DNA of 64,000 bases from Diogma glabrata (lineage: Eukaryota > Arthropoda > Insecta > Diptera > Cylindrotomidae): the NCBI GenBank assembly GCA_963693315.1, contig OY856186.1, positions 87,252,647 to 87,316,646 of the forward strand, read 5' to 3'. The translations under genes were made by a program, and so were the position numbers. Numbering within the stretch: the stretch's first letter is position 1; each line of letters begins with the position of its first letter. Under the pieces are notes generated by a model that saw only the letters and a program-made list of their open reading frames with translations, searched no databases and was not told where the DNA came from. Of this stretch, positions 58,001 to 64,000 are shown piece by piece.

Positions 58001-61000
58001 ACATTGTAGGCGATTACCTTTTTTATGGATTGGTATCAGCATAGCTGTGTTCCAGTCCTGTGGCATGGTTTCAGTCCGCCAGATCATTTGAACAAGTTCA
58101 AACAATCTTAAGAATAGAGTTTCGCCACCATGTACAATCATTTCGGATGTTATATCGTCGATACCAGGTGCTTTATTGCATTTTAGTTTTGACAGCGCCG
58201 TATCAATTATTTTGATACGCCACATAAAACTACTACCCGTTACCAATAACCAACAAAATGTTATCTTTTTCCTGAAAACAAATTTATCATTTGTTATTTT
58301 TAATATGGTGCAAAACTAATTTAATATGATGTGATAATGATAAAATGTAGCAAAACAAGAATGATTTTGAAATTTGAGCTTTTATGATCATAAGGTAATT
58401 TAATGAAATACCAACACAATAATCACCTCAATTCTGCAAGATTTTCTTTAGGTTGTTAATATTAGCGTCAAGCAACATTTCACACAAGCTTATAAGTTCA
58501 TATTAATAAGATATTTTTTGTAGACGATAGAAATAGCATGCATTTATAGCTTGGTAAAAAATTTCGCCTGAGAGGAGTGTCAGTTATTGTATTGGTATCA
58601 TAAAAATAACCTTTGGGTAAGCATAAAACAGAAAATGGTATTCTAACTACAACAAAAGCTAACTATCTATTAACTATCTAATTAAGCAGGTCTACAATAC
58701 ATTATAATTTAGAAAACATTTAAGCCAATTTGATGTGAAAATTTTTACATCATCTATTGTTTTAACGTCATCAAACTCACACTATCACCAGGCCGTGATA
58801 TTGGTTCGGATTTTGTCATTCTAGTTTCTATTACATCTTGAATAGGATACTGTGGTATCGATGAACGACGTGCAATTTCTGTTCCAGAACTATTTTTTCT
58901 TTTATTTTCTACCATTTGTTGAACTGTTTGAGCTACAAGCTAAATGAGGATAAAAAAAATGTGTTGGAATAACAAACAAAAAATCAAAAATCAAAGTTAT
59001 AAATTTAAATCATTCATTTTTTTTTCAAAATAAGCTCAAAATTTATAAAAAATTATGTTTATTTAAATTATGTTGATATATTTGTGTTATGTATTGGACT
59101 GTGAATTGATTAAAAGAATTTAATGAATTTAACTGAGGAATAAAAAATGTGTTCAGTATTAAAAATTTTAAAATTGATTGAAATGGAGTTTTTTGATGAA
59201 GTGAAAAATCGTAGATATCAGTTGTTAGTAACTACTTTTTAACCAAAACCTGAATTAATGATTTTTTTAAATATTTCTAAACATGCTTTAAATAATTATT
59301 GACAAATTATAAAAGCTGTAAATGTTTTATGGTAGTTACTTTCGTATTGCAACAAATAGAAAATCCTTAAGCAATATCATCAATTTTCTATTCTATCATT
59401 TCTATAATAACCAATTTAAAATCAATTTCAGCAAAAGGGTTCAGATTTGTTTATCCAAAATCATATAAAAATGAGATCAAAGCCAATTATATATCAAAAC
59501 ACTTCTGCTTTGAACAATATCCAACGAAACGACCTTTGTGTTTCAAATAAAAATTTGTATATAATATATAACTCTTTAATCAAATTAAAATTACCTCACT
59601 AAATGTTGGTCGTTTATTTATCTTGTGATCCAAATCTGTATCATCATCAGCTCTTTCATTCAAAATCTCCAAATCTAATTTGTCGTCCAATTCCTCAAAC
59701 ATATAGTAATCACCAGATCGAATTGCTGTATACAGAAAACAAATTTAATTAATAAAATAATCAAAAAAAATAAATAAAAGTAACCAAAAGTAACCCCAAA
59801 GTTATTGGGATAATATATTTATATACAAGTAGAAGTACGATACATTATTTGCATTATTTTAAATTTTCTGAAACACTAAGCAATTATATAAAGACAGGTA
59901 AAAGAGATTTGTGATACAATAATTTAGTTATTTTTGTGTTAAATATTGAAAATAAAATTATAATCAAGAGTTAACGGATTAATAGCGAAGATTAAGAGAA
60001 CGTTTTATTGACTCAGGTTAAAAGAAAAAAGAATAACTTTTCTTGTTGTACATGACACGGAATTATTGATTCCTGGAAAGCACATGCACAGAAGTGACAC
60101 AACCCAGTCCGTAAAACGTATTCTTCATCAAAAATTATTATAAAATAGACTTATCGGTTTTAAATTAGTATTTTAATTTGATGTTAGATTATAATTTCGA
60201 ATCGTATTGAGAGAATCAATTTTGTGTTGTTTAATTAAGCTGAAATGCACCACCAAGGCCACCAATTTCGTTATTTTAAAATTTTTGCTACCAACAAAGC
60301 CACCATAGAACCTATATATCCTAATAACTTAAGCTTAAAACTGTTTACTAAATCAGGTTTTTCTTCGTTTAACCCAGACATTACCATCTCTATTTGTTGA
60401 CACTTTCCTTTCCCTAGATTTTGCTTTATTAATGTTGGAACTTAAATTTTCTACGAATTAAATAAATAAATATAATAATTTAAAAAAATTGTTTATAGCC
60501 AAAACTGAAAAAACAAAAACACAAAAATTTAATAATTTTGAAAACATAAAACAGTTATTAATATTGGTATAGGCGTTTACAAATTAATTTTTTGAAATTT
60601 TGTTTGAAAGCAGGATAATTATTATTGCATGTGAAAATTTTCTATTTAGTTAAGCGATAAGTGTTTAATTAGTAAAAGGTGAGAAAAATAAATAAACAAT
60701 TTTTTTATTTTTACAAAATTTACAAAAAACTACAAAGTATAAAAGTAATATTCACTTTATTTATATAAAATTGTTAATTTACATTGTGTTATTAAAATAT
60801 TTTGTACAAAATTTTGATGAATATAAATATAATAACGTAAAAAATTATAAAAAATAAAATTTCAATATATTTGAATATATTTAATTTTATAACTCTTAAT
60901 TTTGAATCTAATACTATGTTTTATAAATAATGTTCATTTTCCTTTTACAATCAAGTACTATAATTCATGGTGGTCATCGCCATATTTTTTATATTGATTT

Positions 61001-63790
61001 AAAAAACAGTTATAACAAAAGAAAACTTTTGATAAGCAGATTTTATATAAGCAGCAGCTCGCAATGCCCCCTTCATTTGATTAAAATGTTCAGTTCGTTG
61101 TCTTATGAACTCGGACCATTCTTCTCCATTCTTTTCTTCTGTAGATTCTAACAACAGGAATAATTTCTTTGGTATTTTTTGTATTAAATTTCTAGATATT
61201 ACGATGTGTGAATTCATAGGATGAGAGAATATTTCGTCAACATCTAAGTCAACATTCTAATCAACATCCCAAGTCACGAGTGTAAAGGGAAATGGGAAAC
61301 AGGAATAATGTTTTGTTGCAAATTTGCATATCATGCGAGCTAAAATGTGAAAATGAAACAGCGCTATCGCTTTTGGATCCCGTGTTAAACAAACCTTCAA
61401 GGCATAAAGTAGTTCACACCGATTGACTAGAAAATGGACTAAGGTGAAAAAAATCGAACTGTGTTAATCGTTAAATATGGAAATAACAATGAAAATAAGC
61501 TAATTACAACACAGTAAAAGAGTTTTCTCGAAGAACCTCAAGGTTTACTCGATCTGTAACTATAATAGATGGCATGGAAACCATGTCAAATTAAAAGTTT
61601 GTAGCAATCTTCCATCTCTATTACTGTATAGGAAAACGATTATCGAACTTGGGCCAGCTGTGGCGAAGCTAATCTTGGCGGTGCCAATATTGAAGATATA
61701 CCAAACTGATCGATAATTTGTGTTATCTTATCTTCGTTATCTTTGCCAGATTCACATGTGAACCGAGAAAGAGAACACACTCGTTTTTAACGAAGTGGTC
61801 CCTCTATGAAATTCGTGATGACTAGCTCAGCTGATGCGTGTATGAATTCCTTGATTTGCATGCTTCCAACTGGAATGTTCTTTTCACATGAATACTTTCA
61901 TGGTTTTTATGATAATGAAAAGGAGAAAACAACACGTCAGCTGCTGCACACCCGCATCAGCATGACTCAAGTTAGACTATCATTTTTTATGTAATGCGTT
62001 ACGGGCAAGATCTCAGCAAGAAGGATCAGTGATCAAGTTTCACGTTGATATTAGTTATTGTTGACCAAAGCGTTATTTTAAATTTAAATAACAAATATTG
62101 TTTTGGAGACCAAAATTAGAAAGTTTGAATTATGAAAATAAATAAAACATTTAGACGATGTGCTCTACTGACATTTTTACTTTGGCAATGACTAGATAAG
62201 TTTCGCAGATAGTCGTGTTACACTCGATTACCAAATAATTTAAATGTGCAAATTCCCTCAAGAAACAAAGTGAGTAAAAAACTTCAAAATATGAAACTAC
62301 AAGAAAATGACATTAGTGAGCCCAGCACATTTCCTTAGATCTCACCTTTATTTATCGTACCAAAAAAAACAAGGAATGAAAAAAATGGCGAGCGGTAGTC
62401 GACTCAATTCCCATTCAATAATGTGTTTCCTTTACTGTTGAGTATGTTATTATCATTTGATACACATACTATTCGTTCTTAAGGGAACACGCCTTTCCAG
62501 GAGCTGATAAAATAAATTGTAAGTAAGCTGAAGCGAATAAAATGTTTCTTCCATCTAGATGGTGTGGTAGTCTTTCAACGAAACGTATATTTCATCGACT
62601 GGAAATGATTCGAAATTATTATTAATAAACATTTGAGAGTCGATATACATTATCTAAACATCGCTTACATAAGATATATACATTGCATCGCTAACAACAA
62701 ATCTATATCTTATATACAAAATCATATAACATAAAGTGCTCATAAAAAAGTTTTGTTGTTTAAATTAATTACACTCTTGATGAGAAATTGGTGAACGTGG
62801 TGAAGATGCAATTGATTGTCTGTAATAAATTTCTCCCACCGGTCCCCAGCTAAATTGACGTTGATATGTATTTCTTGTAGTAACAGACATCTCATCATCG
62901 TTTACGATTGAAGTATAACTTGATCGACGTCTGCTTTCTCTCATCGATTGTCCAATACTAGATTGACGTCGATGTTGGGACGGCCGATAAACTGGTGAAT
63001 GATCATCATTTACCTAAATTAATTTTAAAAATAATAAAATGATGGAATATAATTTGAAAGTTATGGTTACAATATCAGTTGGATTTAAATTTGAAGAATA
63101 TCGTCTATATCTTGGATTTCCATCAGCAATATTTTGATCTGGCCAGGAAACCGTATTTAAGCTTGATTGACGACGATGTTGTCGTATTTGCAATGCTGTT
63201 ACTGGTACAGCAGTTGTACTTTCAGCCACAACCGATGGCAATAATGTATTTGTTTGTGTACTTTCGGTTGTATTAGAATCTGGTTTCTGAATTTAGATCA
63301 AACAAACTATTAATCATATTCTTTTAAAATTATATACCGTAGGTACAGTACATCAAAAGGAGGTGGTGAAAATACTGGAAATGTTTCGTCTAAGCTTGGT
63401 ATTCGCGGTAATAAATCAGAACCGGGCGGAGAACTGTATGATATCTTTTGAGGATCTAAATAACCTTCAAGAGATACAGTCATTAGGGCCGAGCTAGGTG
63501 ACAACCCCTATAATTTATTAAAATTTTAATCGATGTTTATACAACTAGTAAATAATATTTAATTTTCTAATCTACTTTTTCTACAAGCAAAGATGATGGT
63601 TTACTACTTTTAATTACTTGAGTTTGAAGAAATGAACCACCACGTGATGTGAATGGTCCTAAATCTGATGGAATTTCAGAACCACCTTCACCTTCTATAA
63701 TAACTGAAGCTGCTACTTCATCTTCAATTGGCGTATGATAACCAGCACATGAAGACATACTCGTCGAACGAGCAAGTGGAGCCGTACGTT
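39184..63790 (-). CDS. Piezo: Piezo mechanosensitive ion channel, C-terminal half (partial)
   Basis: Nineteen exons, all with GT-AG introns and, with one uncertain junction (exons 2-3), matching phases, encode about 1,486 codons of the ~2,500-residue family. Piezo forms trimeric plasma-membrane channels that open on membrane tension. Diagnostic blocks are SGDYYMFEE, LKSLMFIWSFIESIF, FWGTLTIPRPSKTFW, QGDGGVTAYLEENKVP, VDRALYLRK, IRCGYPTRILGNFL, ELRTLMDWIWTDTTM, VSLRVGPYEPVYSM and KLIFLYRSPETMIKW. The window holds the later blade repeats, the beam/latch loop, the outer helix, the cap domain and the pore/C-terminal domain. The N-terminal half lies beyond the right edge. Large introns (8.7 and 6.0 kb) are full of transposon relics. 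Confidence 0.94.
40713..41909 (-). CDS. Piezo: Piezo exons 16-18 (anchor, outer helix, start of the cap)
   Basis: Exon 41909-41547 (FFDHLLGPASRATHDVYAYM, QGDGGVTAYLEENKVPITF, VDRALYLRKYMLGK), exon 41484-41326 (NPPVIWYMIKCIYLLLSAFQ, CGYPTRILGNFLTKG) and exon 41269-40713 (IPFLFELRTLMDWIWTDTTM, MGGGMLFMLIAAIWFPLALF, VSLRVGPYEPVYSMS). The third exon holds the outer pore helix and enters the extracellular cap. Confidence 0.95.
41969..42783 (-). CDS. Piezo: Piezo exons 13-15 (last blade repeat)
   Basis: Exon 42783-42645 (KPLEIDTEEF, LLSALWFAILSHTDFVCYMM), exon 42578-42172 (LPLMVFFWGTLTIPRPSKTF, FEILWWNQQPLPP, ATYDLALLLIVFFHRFML) and exon ~42113-41969 (EAIFVGTEEQKLSLVKVD, YFPGIIKLA). They contain several membrane helices. 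FWGTLTIPRPSKTFW is strongly conserved across Piezo proteins. Confidence 0.93.
42784..43519. other. Piezo intron, no recognised feature
   Basis: AT-rich start of the 8.7-kb intron between exons 12 and 13. Nothing is supported. Confidence 0.4.
43520..43870. mobile_element. foldback MITE in a Piezo intron
   Basis: An inverted pair GCCCGAAAACTTTTGTT (43528) / AACAAAAGTTTTCGGGC (43840) encloses a second, longer inverted pair built on TTAGAACACGAGGGTAA, CTTGTCC and CTGCTATTGTC (43660-43716 against 43757-43803). No coding capacity; no target duplication identified. Confidence 0.75.
44280..46560 (-). mobile_element. Jockey-type LINE, degenerate
   Basis: Fragments appear in the correct minus-strand order. 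Endonuclease: LQLNIEGISKSKAEHLQR, VVILQETHAADEAH and RGNIVGYKLISAIYHQAYGS (46540-46270), then VVDVSDTKIVNVYKRPND. Linker: WNFNKADWAKYSSELD, IPKNYDRFVRAIISTAKKCI and PRGFREEYIPGWSRE (about 45900-45700). Start of the reverse transcriptase: VEQAGFRTNRSC and LKTGAVIIDLTAA (44930-44740). RNase-H-like tail: RLRTNHGRCADSFYKWG and ESPQCDCVAPQQTIKHI (44520-44290). Most of the reverse transcriptase core is deleted. A MITE sits between the linker and the reverse transcriptase. Confidence 0.88.
45006..45455. mobile_element. 450-bp Tc1/mariner-type MITE inside the Jockey LINE
   Basis: The ends CACTGAAAA and TTTTCACTG (near-inverted, one mismatch) are flanked by TA at 45004-45005 and 45456-45457. Removing the element plus one TA restores the LINE peptide MSRSSINRLHKR across the junction, confirming the insertion and its 2-bp duplication. 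The interior contains ATCTCAACCTCA repeats and related inverted phrases. Confidence 0.88.
46561..47099. other. Piezo intron, no recognised feature
   Basis: AT-rich intron with a short TAAA repeat near 47038. Nothing else is supported. Confidence 0.4.
47100..47368 (-). mobile_element. retroposon copy with internal deletion
   Basis: On the minus strand it carries the family start TTGATCTACAGATGTGACA (near 47340-47358) and the 3' segment AACGCATGTTGTTG, GTGTGACACATAATGTAATG, but about 350 internal bases of the family are missing. It lies beside the solo LTR. Confidence 0.75.
47384..48057 (+). repeat. solo LTR of the gag-only element family
   Basis: A 674-bp sequence TGTTACG...CGTAACA resembles the LTRs at 6907-7607 and 10106-10806 in inverse orientation (GATCTAGACGATTACGGTCA, GGTGTTTGTGCTTACTAATC). 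It is flanked by ATAT at 47380-47383 and 48058-48061. No internal region remains, so it arose by LTR-LTR recombination. It is more diverged than the full element and therefore older, and lies in a Piezo intron. Confidence 0.92.
48062..49721. other. Piezo intron, no recognised gene
   Basis: AT-rich intron. A CCAT tetranucleotide run (48927-48941) and short inverted phrases (TAAAGCTTAAGCTTAAAG near 48834) are visible, but no element ends can be defined. Confidence 0.4.
49722..50250 (+). pseudogene. Ty3/gypsy-type integrase core, fragment
   Basis: Plus-strand frames give DNPLQVLYIEFIDHLGPMP, YNYILTIVDGFTKIVWLFP and, after a frame change near 49925, FGNPETLISDRGAAFVANEF, TTGVPRTNGQAERIHEIV, then YADYMKPWSEF and a stop at 50248-50250. 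The second Asp (SDRGA) and Glu (QAERI) of the DDE triad are present. This is the retroviral-type integrase core of a gypsy element; the rest of pol is absent. A stretch of AT-rich DNA follows. Confidence 0.88.
50251..51503. other. Piezo intron, no recognised feature
   Basis: AT-rich intron with no supported coding frame or repeat. Confidence 0.4.
51504..52078 (-). CDS. Piezo: Piezo exons 10-12 (variable loop)
   Basis: Exons 52078-51923, 51791-51741 and 51608-51504 encode a Ser/Thr/Pro-rich linker (EQIDKPTEISEGSTISSG, FQAQMTAPSRFQQHP, RSTSIVPEIRILAPSLERG). All three small exons end in phase 2 and so could be skipped in frame together, suggesting possible alternative splicing (inference). Confidence 0.8.
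52275..52774 (-). CDS. Piezo: Piezo exons 7-9 (micro-exon, loop and amphipathic block)
   Basis: A 31-base micro-exon 52774-52744 (KLSQSVLESE) joins in phase to exon 52675-52550 (VTQRPSTSRGSYESSKRDQ, a polar loop). Exon 52485-52275 then carries PSRLKSLMFIWSFIESIF and YRYVIKVLSQEKKALK. The last block begins the next blade repeat. Confidence 0.88.
53541..54145 (-). mobile_element. retroposon copy in a Piezo intron
   Basis: On the minus strand it runs from TTTTTGATCTACGGGTGTGA (54110-54135) through CACTGGTAATAGCTGTGAGA, GATGAACTCTATTCAGTCAA and GCGTCCATCAACACC to CCTACTACACAAAACATTTA and a poly(A) (T run at 53541-53551). It is essentially full length and matches 35585-36253. Confidence 0.82.
54146..55639. 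other. Piezo intron, no recognised gene
   Basis: AT-rich intron. The stretch before 55640 may include decayed LTR-element DNA, but I cannot define ends. Confidence 0.35.
55640..56000 (+). pseudogene. Ty3/gypsy reverse-transcriptase relic
   Basis: Plus-strand frames read LLVCTSKAEHILYLKKLFQE, EFLSQKITSDEILR, RILAITKFPVLTSNKHKQQF and IGMVNYFNLFI, which align with the region after the catalytic YxDD in gypsy polymerases (S..EH...L..VF..L, EFLG..., GMVN(F/Y)...FI). The catalytic motif itself has decayed to INILL. Stops are frequent, so this is an old fragment. Confidence 0.75.
56001..56683. other. Piezo intron, no recognised feature
   Basis: AT-rich intron sequence; the minus-strand frame 56395-56111 has no recognisable motif. 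Confidence 0.35.
56684..58250 (-). mobile_element. 5'-truncated non-LTR retrotransposon, open RT frame
   Basis: The 515-codon frame (58246-56699) is uninterrupted and ends a few bases before a 14-15-base poly(A) (T run at 56684-56694). It contains KCNKAPGIDDITSEM, IPIHKKGNRLQCANYRGIA, CGFRRGRGTTDALFSI, LFIDFRQAYDSL, SGLRQGDAISPILFNLALE and the catalytic AYADDVVILG, then the thumb and a Gly/Arg/Pro-rich tail (GSGRPRGRPRLQWETDV). The endonuclease half is missing by 5' truncation, typical of LINE insertion. The very short 3' UTR and this tail suggest an RTE-like clade (inference). The open frame implies a fairly recent insertion. The first Met is a chance start. Confidence 0.9.
58781..59725 (-). 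CDS. Piezo: Piezo exons 5-6 (SGDYYMFEE region)
   Basis: Exon 59725-59595 gives IRSGDYYMFEELDDKLDLEI and then an acidic stretch; exon 58939-58781 gives LVAQTVQQMVENKRK and a polar tail ending SRPGDS. The SxDYYMFE motif is a hallmark of the Piezo loop preceding the beam. Both ends are phase 0 at their shared intron. Confidence 0.9.
59726..60998. other. Piezo intron, no recognised feature
   Basis: AT-rich intron between exons 4 and 5. Nothing is supported. Confidence 0.4.
60999..61217 (-). other. unrecognised 72-codon open frame in a Piezo intron
   Basis: The minus-strand frame begins MNSHIVISRNLIQKIPKKLF and continues LLLESTEEKNGEEWSEFI, RQRTEHFNQMKGALRAAAYI. Its charged, helix-like composition is unlike chance AT-rich frames. 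I do not recognise it. It has no splice sites that would join it to Piezo in phase. It may be a relic of a retrocopy or of an unknown element. Confidence 0.3.
61218..62772. other. Piezo intron, no recognised feature
   Basis: Intron sequence without a supported gene or repeat. Confidence 0.4.
62773..63790 (-). CDS. Piezo: Piezo exons 1-4 of the window (cytoplasmic loop)
   Basis: Exons 63790-63576, 63507 to about 63338, 63286-63071 and 63013-62773. They encode a polar, Ser/Pro-rich stretch (TSMSSCAGYHTPIEDE, SSPPGSDLLPRIPSLDE, RQHRRQSSLNTVSWPDQ, QHRRQSSIGQSMRESRR) typical of a poorly conserved intracellular loop; the RRQSS motifs could be kinase sites (inference). The second exon's donor is uncertain: CG|GTATAT gives a phase mismatch, while GAT|GTACTG keeps the frame. 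The fourth exon must be spliced at AGT|GTAATT, because reading on gives an immediate stop; this donor joins in phase to SIRSGDYYMFEE. Confidence 0.8.
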
Positions 63791-64000
63791 CTATTAAAAA
63801 TTATTATTTCATAAATAATTTGTAACAATTTGTTATTTTAATCAACTTATCTAGATGTATACTTACAGTTTTAAATCAGTCATATCACATATATATTTCA
63901 ATTAAAGAAAAAACAATACTGTATATACACAAAACAAATAAAAAGTTGTAAAATATAAATCAAAATAAAACCGCCCGATTTTCAATGAATAACTAAAACA

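Noticed and set aside
62760..63013. Protein end at the stop after SPISHQECN, suggesting a separate gene in 62.8-63.8 kb
   Set aside because: A GT donor three bases before the apparent stop joins in phase to the SGDYYMFEE exon of Piezo, so the stop is intronic.

Overview
The window is AT-rich eukaryotic DNA. Spliced genes with GT-AG introns, an insect-like repertoire of transposable elements and long (TA)n microsatellites suggest an arthropod, most likely an insect; the sequence alone does not fix the order or species. A 200-base run of N (13109-13308) shows that this is an assembled scaffold.

Only two host genes are firmly recognised, both on the minus strand. A three-exon DEAD-box RNA helicase of the DDX27/Drs1 family (30690-33371) looks intact and complete. 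The C-terminal half of a Piezo mechanosensitive channel (39184-63790; 19 exons recognised, about 1,486 codons) fills the right half and runs off the right edge, so its N-terminal half lies outside the window. A possible first coding exon of an unrecognised plus-strand gene lies at 38003-38067.

The left 30 kb is almost entirely repeats. A hAT 3' part (1-779) is followed by MITEs. A Tc1-like transposon (5780-11281) is split by a 3.9-kb LTR element that encodes a SAP-domain gag plus a retropepsin but no reverse transcriptase or integrase. After a minisatellite and the gap come four long (TA)n arrays (from 13.3 to 19.5 kb) with three terminal-inverted-repeat elements between them. Next is a 7-kb non-LTR retrotransposon (20.0-27.0 kb) split by a hAT element, which itself carries a repeat-rich insertion. 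A foldback element built from two inverted copies of a Tc1-type transposase 3' end, a second copy of a TTAGAC foldback and a diverged tandem repeat close the block. Nearly every (TA)n array abuts a transposon terminus, and none is present to the right of 29.84 kb.

The Piezo introns and the 34-38 kb intergenic region hold further relics: a ~600-bp poly(A) retroposon family (four copies in the window), a Jockey-type LINE with a TA-flanked MITE inside it, a solo LTR of the gag-only element, gypsy integrase and reverse-transcriptase fragments, and a 5'-truncated LINE with a 515-codon open reverse transcriptase frame.

The features most worth a second look are the transposon/(TA)n junctions, the pol-less SAP-gag LTR element with near-identical LTRs and ATAT target duplications, and the inverted transposase-tail element with its 21-bp palindromic array.
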